64,000 nt of DNA from Rhynochetos jubatus (lineage: Eukaryota > Chordata > Aves > Eurypygiformes > Rhynochetidae). Positions within the stretch are counted from its first letter, which is position 1; each line of letters opens with the position of its first letter. Below the pieces are notes generated by a model that saw nothing but the letters and a program-made list of their open reading frames with translations, was not told the origin of the DNA and searched no databases. The DNA lies in assembly GCA_027574665.1 (NCBI GenBank), contig CM050657.1:17227700-17291699 (forward strand). The letters are read 5' to 3'. The position numbers and the translations under genes were made by a program. Positions 35,801-48,400 of this stretch are shown one piece after another.

Positions 35801-38800
35801 CACCGGTCTTCCAAATCAGAGCATGTCTCCCCAAAATATCAGGACCCAAAGACATACCACGGGTCCAGATCATAGGCTGTAATACTTAAAAGAGAATGTA
35901 ATGTACACATCCCGAGGGAATGTAATGGGGGAATAAATGAGAATAGAAACAGAGAGGAAATCTGAAGTTCCCTTGGGTGATCCTGCCAGCCCTTGGACAC
36001 AGAGCAGCACAGGTCATGGGTAACATTTCACAACATTTGGCACCTTGGGTGCTTTCACAAATCTCAGAAGACATTTTAAATTGCTGTAGCATTTTTGTAA
36101 ATCTGATTGCAAGTCTTTGAAAACAAGGCTCAGAAACCCAAGTGAGCTAGTCTTTTACAAAATATTACCCCTACCTTAGCAGGGGGTTGTGCAACTGCAG
36201 TGGGTGCAGTTGTAGCCTTCGAGCATAGCTACAGCTTTCCAGAACAATTCCCTGGGCAGAGCTGGGGTTGCCTGAACTGCCTATATCAAAATTAAAGACT
36301 TGCAGTCCCCTGTCTCTGCGGGGGTGCAGTGCTGGTTACCAGTCTCGTGCTGCACGTTCCATATAGAAACCCAACATCTCGATGCTGCAGTGCCACAGCC
36401 AAATTATAAGTGTTTGAATGTGGTCCTGGAGGCTGGCTGAGGTCACCCTGTTCTCAGCAGGTGCTGCTAAAGATGATCTAGACTTCCTCCAGAAGGAAAT
36501 GAAGCTGTGTCACATCACACAGGAGCATCATTTATGTTTGGCATTTGGGATAAAACTTAATGTTCTACAATTACAGTGTCGGATGGCTGGCAGCAATTTT
36601 TGCCAGACAAATACCACGTGTCTTTCCCAGAAGGATTCAATCTTTAATATTGTTTTGATGCTGGAGGCTTTTCCAATTTCTGTTTATTAGAAATGACTTA
36701 TCTTTGTTGGAAGTGCTGTCTTTAACCCAGTGCAGCTGATGCCACCTACAGCATCGTGGACAAATCATGGCTGCAGCTTTTTGCTTCCGTGGAGCTGCTG
36801 TATGACCAAAGCAAACTGTCACCTTGCAGAAATGAAGCTTTTGAAGGACTAAACGTGCATTACCTCGTCATCTGCTTTGTATGCTTTGAGGCTGTTTCCA
36901 CATAGTTTCTCTTTTACACCCTCAAAGCAGGGAAATCTATTTCTGAGGCTGCAGGAAAACGTTGAAAGCCAAGCGGTGCACGTGGAAACCTCATGGGAGG
37001 AAAAGCGAAACAGGAACTGTGAGACCTAGAGCTACGCTGGTCCAGAGCCACGCTGAGGAGGGGTATGTCCACTGAGCTTCACTCCTACCTTTACCTTATT
37101 ACCTTTTTTAAACCCAAATCACCAACTGCAGTGGAGGTTCTTGTTCTGAAGATAAACTGGTGATGAAATGCAGTATTTTGGGGGGACAGTCTTCTTCATT
37201 TGCAGCTCATGTACAAAGCCAGGTGCCCCAAGTCCAAGCAGGCTCTATTACTTGGGAAAAGAGAGCCACGTATGCAGTGAGAGGCCAGTTGTAACCAGCA
37301 TCCTTGTGCCCAGCCTTCCTTTGGAGCAGGGAATGGGGAGCAGCTGTTTGCTCCTCCTTCACCATTTGAGCCAGCACTTTTTCTTGAATGGGCCCTTGGT
37401 GAAGCCATGACAGTCCTGTGTCTCAAGGGAGTCTTGCCTGTCCTTCTGGGGAAAAAGCAAGTGTGGGTTGACTGATTTCATTGCTATCTTATAAGAATAT
37501 AAATAATATACAAGGTGTAATACACATGTGGCAAATCTGTCTGTGCTGAATATTCATGCAAGTGCAGTGATGCACTTGATCCTTCTTCTAAGGGCTTTTA
37601 GGGGGCAGCTCTGGCATTCTTCTGATGCATTTTATAAGACAGAGGAGACAAGTGAACAATCACGTCGTGAGGTCATGTCATCCTACTGAAGTGCTCTAAA
37701 AAGCATTTCATCTTTATTCCCTGGCTGTAGTAACTGAAAAATCCAGAACAATACAGAACTGAGGCCAGTTTTGAAGGAAATGGGTCACAATAATTCATAA
37801 ATCCAAAATAACTGACATTAGTTGGTGTCCACCTCCCCAGGCTGTGTTTTTTCCACCTACCTGCTGGTCCAGCAGCTTCACTGTGGGCTGTGACGTGCTG
37901 CTTGGGAAGCACCAGTCAGCCTTACAGCCATTGCAGATTCAGGCCGTGGTTTCCCAGTTGACTACCAAAAACCCAAGAGTGAAATCTTCAAAAATCTTTT
38001 AGCCCCTTAGAAGACTGCGTGTTTTCGTGTGCTGGAGCCCTGTGGTGCAGAAGTCCCATCAGTGTTCAGCCGGGTCGAGACTCTGAAGTTGGAGGGATGG
38101 TTGCAGAGGTGGCCATACCTTGCGGTGGCTCTCGTGGGTACCCAGAGCTGTCAAGATACAGTTATCCCCTGAAAGATGTGTGCGGGATGCTCGTCCCCAC
38201 ATCTGTGCGCCAGTGTCCGTCTGTCCTGACGGCTGTACTGGCTAACTGAGCTGCTCAGCCTCAGCTCCGGCAAGCTTTCACATGCTGTGATCGCACCTCC
38301 TGATGGCACTGCAGACATACTTATAGAAACCCCAAATAATTCCCTCCTTAAACCCATATCTCAAGCTCTTATTAAATACTGCCCCATTTTCAGAGGTTTT
38401 AAGAAAGGTGGCAGTGCTTTATTGATATTGGTTTGTTGTTTTGAGGCAGGAGAAGTGATGGTATTTTATTCTGATTTCAACAGCACACCCATTAGGATTT
38501 CAAAAGGTGGTAATATCCCTTGGAAACAGAAGAGGGCAGCTGTTTTTTGAGAAATGAAGAGTGCCTTGACTATTTTTGAGAATGAAATAGCAGTCACTCA
38601 GATCTAGATGAAAGGGCTTTCTTTTTTTTTTCCTTCATGAATGAATAAAAATAGCACAGTATTCCAGGGCCTGTGCTTGTGTAATTAGTGTATAAAATAG
38701 CTAGACCCCCCTCACCTTCCACAGAGTCCCTGGGCTTCATCTGGCAAAATTAGATTCCTTGCAATTTTATTGCAATGTAATTAAAAAGTAACCAAGGGAA

Positions 38801-40042
38801 TACAGAACTCCGTCTTCAGAGATGTTCAGCATCAGACAGAATAAAGCATTTGGCAGCCCACTGGATAAATAGCCAGTTTCTTGTTTACTGCCCAAACTGA
38901 AAAAAATAATTGCTGTGAATTGTCACTCTGTACGTATGGAAAAATCGGATCTAGTAAAACCTTATTCAACCCTCCAAATGTATTTTTTTTTAATTGAAAG
39001 ACTATTTAAATTTGTATTTAACAACAAATGCATAGATTACAAAACAAAACACCTATCTGGAGTGAAATCTTTCTTTAAATCCAAAATAAGGTGTTTGGGA
39101 TGACTTGATTTTTCAAGCTTCAGTTTCCCATGAAAACAATTACGCAAGTTTGACTTGAGTTTACCATGAGGTAAAGTCCATCTGAATCTTTATTTCCAGG
39201 CAAACGTTTAGCTGCAAACCCTGCTGCTGCTCTGGTGAGCAGCCCTGAGTGCTGATTTTAGCCACAGAGCGGCCACGCTCAAGCAGAATCACCAGCCTAC
39301 ATCCCTGTCTGTGCCTGGATACCTGTTTTCAAGGTAGGCAGACTGCATATAGGAAGCGTAGCCTTGTAGTACAATGCGGCCAGTTTTTGTGTAAGAAATT
39401 TCCCATAACTGGTTTGCCACGCAATGCTCATTCCCTGTCCGAAATTAACAACCTGGGTCCCCATGGCTGGGGCTGTGCTGGGGGCACGGCTAGATCTGGA
39501 GTCAGGAACCCGGGTATAATTTTAAATCCAAAATAATCGTACTGGTTCACATGGAAACATGTATGCTGTGCAAGGTACTTAGAGAGGGACAATTAATCCC
39601 TATTTCCCATGGGATTAAACCATGCCCGGAGGGATGGTGGGAGGTGCCTGGCTGGTGCTACCTCTGCTAGCGGAGCAATGACAAGCAAGAGAGAGGGTGC
39701 AGGTAGCTGCTGAAGTCAAGGAAGGCTAAATATTGGCGTGGGACCTGCACTGCCCACCTTGCCTTCGTTGGTCCAGTGAGTAGGTAATTTGGAAAACTCC
39801 AAAGTGACTCCTTCCAGCACCTTCCCAGTGTCACCGTGCCTTTCTGGCTCTGAACACAAATGGGCATTTTTGTATTTGGCTTCACTGAGGAGCATGTGAA
39901 AAGCAAGTTGTCTTTTATTAAATAGCTCTGAGGCAGGAACAATTAGAGACCCTCTGTAATGAAACAGCACTGACTGAGAGGGTAACCCAAAAAGTCTACT
40001 CTTCTGATGCAGAAAATAATGAGGCCTGCCCTAAACTTTTAA

Positions 40043-40074
40043 TCAGGAGCTCAACTTTTATTTGCAGCTCCTGA
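40043..40074. repeat. 9-bp perfect inverted repeat with 14-base loop
   Basis: TCAGGAGCT (40,043-40,051) and AGCTCCTGA (40,066-40,074) are exact complements around an AT-rich loop. Confidence 0.7.
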
Positions 40075-43000
40075 CAAGGATAGCATCCCTTAATAACGCT
40101 TCTGACAGTTCCAAACTCCTGAAATTAATATGAGAGCAACGAGAATTTAATGGAAGTGCTAATTACAGATGCTGGAATTATTCTGCTGCAATTCAAAACC
40201 TCTGATGTGGAGAAACTCTTAGCACGGATGGGCTGTCATCTAATTTCTCTGAAGTTTTGCTGTGAAAGGTGACCCTGGCTTTACACACCTTTGTTCTCCA
40301 AGACGTGGGCATCCTTCCCTCCCACTGACTTCCACATCTTGCGAAGAATCGGGATGCAAGCAATTAATTCCTCTTGCTCTGGAGACTGTACTACCCCTCA
40401 TGTGTGCCGTTCCTTCTATTTCCCCTCTCATGATTAGTCATAATGCCCTGGACTGGCAGGCTTGCATGCAGGCTTTTTCCAAAACCGCTGCCTGATTATG
40501 CAGGTGGATTGAACCCAGATGGCTGCAGCAGTTTGTCCCTAGGATGCCACCTCTGCAGCAGAAACAGCTTTCTGCTTCACTGTACTTTACAGTCTAATGT
40601 ACCAGGTCAAACTGGTACCAGCAATTTGGTGCCACTACACATGGTTATTCAGGTATCAGTGGTGCAAGGGATGGAGGTGGAGGTCAGGCAGCCTCTAGGA
40701 GATGATAGAGAAGAGTGATTCATGGGGAGGAGCCACCTCAGTCTTTAATCCACTGAGTGAGCATCTCAAAAATCACAGATCTTTGGATAAGCTATGTGTC
40801 ATTATCAGTGGACCTACTTATGTCTTGCTCCAGAGCCATCTTTCACCCTGGGCTACCTCCAAAGCCCAGCGGCGCACAGACACCCTGCCATGTCGCTGGG
40901 TTCCAGTCAGCTGTGGGAGGTGGTCCACGCGCCACAGAGTGGACGGCCAGCCCCGGTGCCCGCTGTGCTTGGTGGACTGCACCCTTGGTGTGTGACCTGA
41001 CCCTTTGTAGCCTTCGTAGCGATGCTGCAAGGTTGCTGCCATCCCGATGAGAGGCTCTAGACACCCAGAAGAAGCCTTTCATCATCCTTTCAAAGGTTGT
41101 CTGGGGTTTTTGAAGACTGGCTATATGGCAGCAATCCCACACTGCCCTCTTTGCATATGCTGAAAATGCTCTACCTGGCTGTTTAGGGCTCAGGAGATCA
41201 AGAGTTAAGTTTGAAGGCTTCAAAGGGAGACCTTTGATTTCAGACTACTAGTTAGAGATCAGAGGAGGTAACAGGCTTTGGGGCTGAACGTGGATCTTCC
41301 CCAAAATGTGAACAACTTCTGATCTGTACAACTATTTTCCCATCTCTTTTACAGCCAGCTGTGAAACCTGAACCTTGATATTAGTTCCAACTGTTGAATG
41401 GCATTAGATGATTCATCTCTTCTATTAATACAGAAAGTAATACCATTTTCTGCTTTGCACGTAATGCCTTTTGAGAAATAGATGAAGACATAAGGGACAT
41501 CGAAGAATTATTTAATCTCAGCTTTTTTCCTTCTGTCCTGTATTTTGTCGCTTTATTGAATGATTACGCTCCCGTTCTTGCCATTCCCCGGTTACTCTAA
41601 GGATGGTGCACAAAGGCAGGATCCATCTCGTCCTGCTTCAGTGCCCCTCTCGTAAGGGAGGGGTGTGCATCTTTTATCAAAAAGTAATAAATGTCCCTCG
41701 GTATAATGGAGTGAAGAAAAGGAGGGGAAAAACAACAAGCTGGTTTCACTATGCTCTGTTAATAAGCCAAAGTCACTATCATAAAAATGCCAGCGCAAGC
41801 ACTGGAAATCGAAGTATAGCCTCAATGATTCAGCTGAAAAACCTCATTTGGCCAGAGAGGTGTCTTGGAGATTTTCCACCCTACCTGGTTAATGTTCACG
41901 GAGTCATGTGCATAAATACAAATGTTCCCGGGAAACGTTGCAGTGAATCAGTACGCTCCGTGGCAGTAAAGACGGAGAGGCTTTTTATTGTTGTGGTAAT
42001 ACTTGGCATGTGATGTGGATTTTGCAGCTGAAAGATGATGGCCAATTTTATGGATTTTTGAGCTGTTATTACATTGTGAGAACCTTGATAGAGTGGAATT
42101 TGAACACCCCTTTGCTCCTCCCCTTCCCCTCTACTATTAAGAAAGGGAGCAATAGATCAGGGATGAACTGATAGAGGTATAAACGAGAGCCAAGAGAAAT
42201 CTTACCGCATTAAAGTTTGGGGAAGGATATTTGTAAAGCCAATACTTAGTTCCAAATATCACTGTAACATAACGTTCCCTCTACAGTTCCCTGAAATCAT
42301 GGGCCACATACTAACCGTGAATGCTCTCAACCACGCTTAGAGCACGCACCTCCCATGCCATCAGCAGTGTGTGCTGCAGCCCCCTGCGCTGACCTAGGGC
42401 TGAACCTACACGCAGCGGGGGGGTGGTGATGACCCCGGGAGCAGCAAGCTGCGAAGCAGAGGTGGCTGCTCTGCGTGTCACATCCTTGTCAACATGACGC
42501 CTGCCTCCAGCCCCAAGTGACAAAACTGGTTTCCAAGGGAGAGACACCGCTCTCCCACCTCTCATCACCCCGCTCCTCTGATCAAGTGAGGAGCTCTGCC
42601 AAGCCAGCGGGCTTCAACTGTCCCCGGATCATGTCTCTGTGTGCGCTCTGTGAGTAAATACAGGTGCAAACTGTTTTCTCTTGCCTTGCTCCCCTTTTTC
42701 TTCTTTACTTGCTACATCTGACAGTAGTTCCATGCCCTGAGTCCTAAGTTCACTGGGCTGCAAAGTTCTTTTAAGCCATATTTGCACAGCACCTGCCATG
42801 GTGGTCTCCGTCCCCAAGAGATGGGAGGACAAGGAGACGCTGTGCTCTCGCTTCATGGCAACTCCATCTTTTTATTTTGCTGGGTGGTGGGGCAGGAGGC
42901 AGTGCTATCAGAGGAGGGCAGACCCCAGCTCACACTAAAAGCCACCAAAAGCAAAGTAGTTTTAACTCATTTTTTTTTACTAAAATTAGGGACTTTCGGG

Positions 43001-44454
43001 TGCGTGAGCGGGGGGAGAATGACAGTTTACATCCGTATCTTAACTAACTTGGTGGCCTCCCAGCAAATCCATATCTGTTGTTTACTGGGGTTTTGAGCCC
43101 TGTTATAACAACAGTAAATTATACAGAAAAAACAAGAGTTAAGTTCCTGGGACCATGGGCAGAAAGTCCCTTCTCCTCTAGTGCAGTTCTCGCTGCTGTT
43201 AAAGGTTTATCAAGAGGAAGCTGCATTTTTCTCACCGCATTATTACTGTGATTATTTCCCCAGCTCCGACAGCACCCTCAGTACTTTCTTATTATTTAGT
43301 AGATGTGCAAAAGCCTGGTCTGTCTCCCATTAAAGTAAATAACCATCTTCCTCGAGTAACGTTCAAATTATGATCAGTCTCTTAACATCACTATCAATCA
43401 GGTGCAGCGTGGCCACGCTTTCTTGTTCGTTTCAATTTTCTCAGGTGAGCTGGGTCTGCAGAGGCCGGGCGGGATTCCGGGTGGGAGCCGGACCCCAGGA
43501 TTTTGGGTTGCATCCACTGACGAGCTCTCCGAAATAACGGACCCAACACAGCTGGTTTAATTGCCATGTTCCAATCAAATTAAGAACTGGAAAGTGTCAG
43601 AAATTTAATTGTATCCACAGAAATGGGAGTCTTTCCTCCCTTTTCCTCTGCACTGGATTGCCAAGGGCTGTAGTGACCTTGGCACGCAGTGAACTTTCAC
43701 CGGGAGCTGGGCTGGGGCCAGAAATTAAGACGTGCAGGTTTCTAAGGCCAATTACAGCCCATGGGAGGGAATAATAACTGGCTGGGATGCTGCAGCCTGG
43801 AAAGCCGGTGCATAATAGCGCCAGGTTTACTCTGCTCCGAGCGCAGTACATCAAGGAATTGATGTAGGTGTTGAGGACGTACAAAGGGAGTTTGCAGTGA
43901 TTGATGCATCATCATGACTCCTCCGAAGTACCCGGCAACTGGGATGTGGGACGGTGCAATGCAGGTACGGGGGACTGCAGCTTCTGTTTGCTGTGCAAGA
44001 TTATTTGTTCAGAGGGGGATCAGAAGTATTTGCAGTACTTCAGTGGAAAAAAAAGAAAAAATAAAAGGAAAGAGAAAAGAAAGAATATGCTTTGATGAAG
44101 TTAAAGCACAGAACAAACCTGGCTCCCTGCTGACTGTACCAAGGTTTGCTGAAATTTAGCTTATCAGCACATGGTGATATTTGCTAGCAAAACAGACTAA
44201 ATGATCTAAACCAAAGCACATGGGGCTGTTATATACCTCCTATGCCGTAGAATAGAAAATTGCCTAGCGCTGGCAATTTTCCCATAACAGCCTTCCCCAA
44301 TCTAATAGAGATTACCCTCTGCAAATGTCTGTTTTCATCCACGAAAACTGAGGCTACTGCTTATTTTTCTCTGACACCAAAGCCTGTGTTACATTTGCAC
44401 TATTTAAACTCCTGCCATTTTTTTAGACTATTGCATTTCACAACCACGTGGTAC

Positions 44455-44570
44455 ATCTGAATTAATTCTGTCCGTGGGAAACCAAGGCAGACAGAAACCT
44501 GTGCTTTGCTCTGGGTCCCATAGCTTAATGCTGAAACAAGGACGATTTCCACCTGGATCCTAGACTTTTA
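44455..44570 (-). mobile_element. MIR-like SINE fragment
   Basis: Read on the minus strand: TAAGCTATGGGACCCAGAGC, AAAGCAC, CTGCCTTGGTTTCCCACGGA, CAGAATT. This parallels the MIR core CTAGCTGTGTGACCTTGGGC, AAGTCAC, CTGTGCCTCAGTTTCC, CATCTGTAAAAT. Diverged and truncated. Confidence 0.5.
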
Positions 44571-45406
44571 TACTTTGCCCCCTCTCTCCCTTTCCCTTAT
44601 CTGAGTCAATAGAAGACCCTCCTGTCAAGGAAAGCAGTTGTCCATGTGGAAAAGTGACCTTTTAATCTATTTTTTTTGTTTGCTTGGATGCAGCAAGCAT
44701 CTGGAAGGAGGAGTGCAGTCAGTGCCATGCTGCCAGAGGGTTTTCAAGGACTGCCAACAGCTGGTCCGTGGAGGTAAAATAGGCAATTCCAAACCAGGAT
44801 GAAACTATTTGGATCCATTTGGAGACAGAAGTATCTAAAAGAGTTTTAGGGTGCTCCTGGAGAGGGCTCTCACTCTTACTGATTAACCCTTTTGCTGCAT
44901 ATTGAAGGACAAGTCCCAGTCACCCCAGCCCTGTCTAGTGGAAAACATCACTCAATATTGATGGATTGGTGGAACAAGGACTTTACCCGCAGGATAGACA
45001 CAGCAGTAGCTGCCACAAAATGCACATGGTGCCCCGGAACCACTTCACCAGGACTGCTCATGGAAGCAGTCTCTCTGCCCTCTTCTTTAGTCATTTACAT
45101 CTCTCAACCGGGTTTAGTTTATCTAGATGTGCCAGCTCAATGAAACTTCAGTTTCTTCTCTTAACTGCTGCGATAATCTCACCTCTGCTGCCTTTTGAAA
45201 ATAGAAAAATCCTTGAAGCTCAAATGGGCCATTTTGATGAGTATCTTTGTGCTTTTTCAGCTCTTTCTTTGTTTCACATCATAGAAAACTTCAGAACTTC
45301 ACCTCAGCACCTGAAGCACTGATTTCAATTTACATTGATTTCAGACACCACAAAGTGATTTCCTAATAGCTGAGAGCATTGTTAATGCTTCCCTTTTTTC
45401 TTTTTC

Positions 45407-45421
45407 TTTTTTTTTTTTTTT
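45407..45421 (+). repeat. T15 homopolymer in a T-rich tract
   Basis: The T-rich stretch from 45,391 ends in an uninterrupted T15 run. Confidence 0.75.
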
Positions 45422-48400
45422 GAGGTAAAGAATGAAGAAAGGGTCTAAAGGAAACCCATATATTGTACATAATAACAGTTTGCAGTGAAGCAAATACCCT
45501 TAATGTCCCAATGAAAGTTCTTGCAATAAAATATATACACTTCCCTCTTTGACTGTTAATTCTTATTTCACACTTTTTATCCGCTGAGCTTTTCAATTTT
45601 CTGAGCAAGATGAGAAAAACGAAATCTCGGTGCTCAGGAGCAGTCTCATCAAAGAGAAGAGAGTTTCCTCTCTAACCTTGGGTAATTCACCTGCCTTTCA
45701 CAGGTAACGTCTGGGAGAGGGGAAAATCCCCACCCTGAATAGCATTTTGCAGTTACATCGCAAGGTCTGGTGGGGAGTCTCCAGAGGAAAACTTCAAAGA
45801 GTGGTCACTTAAAATCTAAAATTGTGATTCATATTCTGACAAAAAGGTCATTACTCTCTTTTTTTTTTTTCAGCTTGGAAAACTGAAAAATGGCTTTGTT
45901 TAACAGCAAAGTACTTATCCCCTTGGAATGTGAATGAAGATTAATTCCCAGCCACGCTGGCAAAAACTCAGCTTTGAAATGACTGTTATGGTGATTTTAA
46001 ATTAACATGTACAGCACGCAGAGTGAACTCTTTTCCTCTGAGTGTGTCCACTCTGGGCACTTTTTACCACAATTTAATTGACTGCCAATTAATGTGAGGT
46101 ACTCACACGTTTTTAAGACTAGCACTTTCCCACATTAATCTGATAATTAATCTGAGATATCTACCCCCAACAACCCCAGAGATGGGTTTACCTATCTGAT
46201 ATGAGACACTTGTTACTAAAAGATAATTATATCTTCATTTAAAACAGCTTGGGAGAAGTGTTTAATTACAGTTAGGTGCTATATATTGTGGACAGTGGAC
46301 TTCCATGTAGGCAGGGACATGAGTGGTTTGAGTTCTATATGTGGCTTTGCTGACAGGTTTGCAGATCATCTTGGGAAATAATTTGCTCCTTTGTGCTTCT
46401 CTTTTCACCTCCTCCCTAACACCTACAGAAGAGAATGAAAAATGCTATATCAAAGTTAAGCGTTTTGTTGGGTTTTTTTTGTTTTGGTTTTTTTTTCTGA
46501 GTTTGTTTGGTTTTCTTCCTAGTGAAGGAAATCTCAGAAAATGAAGCAAAATATTTGTCTCCAAAGATTTATTCAACCTGAAGTTATTTGTGACTTCCCT
46601 TGAAAAAAATGGAAGCGTTTTGAGAAGAGCCAGGCTTCTGCAAAACACGCTGCGGTTCCTGCCTGCGTCTGGTTCGTGTGTCATCATCTGAAGCTGGATG
46701 CAGTGAATATACAGGTGCTTTTGCTTTTACATGCCCCTTTCCATTCACTCTCTGCACACAGACACAGGATAATGTCAGGCTCTCCACAACCAAAGGCTCC
46801 GGTACGTTGACTCTTTCTCCCCTTGTCTTGGGGAGATACCCTACCACCTGCAGGACGAGCGCGGTCCCACGGTACGATCGTTCTGCATCTTCCTACAGCG
46901 CAGCCCTTTTCGAGGAGCCACGCTGCCCGTGCTGGTACGCACAGAGGAACGAGCAGCTTCATCTAAAAGCCAGAAACATGCATTTTGTGTCTTATCTCAT
47001 TTCCGAGCGAGCACAGCCGGCTGCTTACAGCTGCCTAACGATGAAAACCGTCCACTCTGCTAGCTAATAACCATGGCTGAGCCAAGCTAGTCCTTGAAAG
47101 AGAGAAAAAGGAGCTGGCAGAGCCTTCTGCTTTCTGCTGGTGACCACCCCACCTCCCAGAGCGCTGGTGACTCGTGCTTAGATCTCGTAGTACAACAGAC
47201 GTGTTGCCCAGTGCTATTGTGACAGATGCTGCGGAAACCACTGGGGCCTCTTTTCTTTGCCTAATCAAACCAAAATATGTAAGCAAGAGAGGCCAAGTGG
47301 AATATTCTGCTCCCAGGACCCTTGCTGAATTCACTGCCTCAAGACTTGCCCCAACACTTCAATGACTAGGTCTGCTGGGCCCACAAAAGCCCCAAACCCT
47401 AGAAAATGTCTCCAAATGGGAGTGTTGCAGGCAAGCTCAGCAGGGTCTGGCAACCACAGGCTGGACTGAGCCGGCCAATCTTCACAGTTCAGCCGTACCA
47501 AATATATATTGGCCATACTGGGGAGGAGTACAGCATCGGGAGATGGTGCTGCAATACAGGGACATTCAGAAACACACTCCCCTCCCAGCAAACAACAACA
47601 AAGCTGTCACCCTTCACTTGCAAAGATGAGCTTCAGCTTTGTGACTTTCCCCCCACCCCCCTCCCAAGTCCCTCCAAGTCTGTAGATATCCCTGTTGCTT
47701 AAGGAATAGAAACTCCTGCCAGGTTGATGGAAGAAAAGCCCCTTATACAAACACTGAAAGTGTCTTAATCAAGGTCAGTAAGTGCCAGAGCAAAATGAAT
47801 TGAACTTCAGAGGGGAAAATAGCTTTTCTTTTTAAGGAAGGTGGATACTTTTAATTGATTTTTTTTCTTTACTCAGTATTTTGCAGTGAATCTGCAACCT
47901 GAACATTTCACTGCAATGTTCTTGGAAATAAATGGACCACATATTATGCACATTCATTTAAACCCAGCAGATCTATTTAAAAAGAATAGGAGCTGATTGA
48001 GTTAGCTTTCTGTAATTGAAAAGGAACTTGGCTGTACCAGTGTTTTTGCAAAGTAATTTATCTACTTGAAAGTTGGATCATCAGCTGTAGTTAAACCTCA
48101 TACTGCTTTCAAGATGCTTGTTTTGTGTCTCCAGCCTGGGTTTTTCCTAAACCACCCTGAACTTCACGTTTAGCTTAAGCTTGCACAAACGTCAGTGAAT
48201 TACATCGGAACTAGGGATGAGCCCTCCTGTTAGTCCAGTCTAACCACTACCTCAACCCCTGACCCGTGGCAGTGGACAGCAGTGTAACCAGGGCAGCTCC
48301 TGGAAAATTGGTCCTTGGGACACAAGTGACACTGACGCAAAGTATAAGCTGGGAGGAATTCTGCTTTTCCAGTGAGGATGCTTATTTAATATTCAGTGTG

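Noticed and set aside
45670-45720. Possible third MIR fragment (CTAACCTTGGGTAATTCACC)
   Set aside because: Only one short block matches and the rest of the MIR core cannot be followed.
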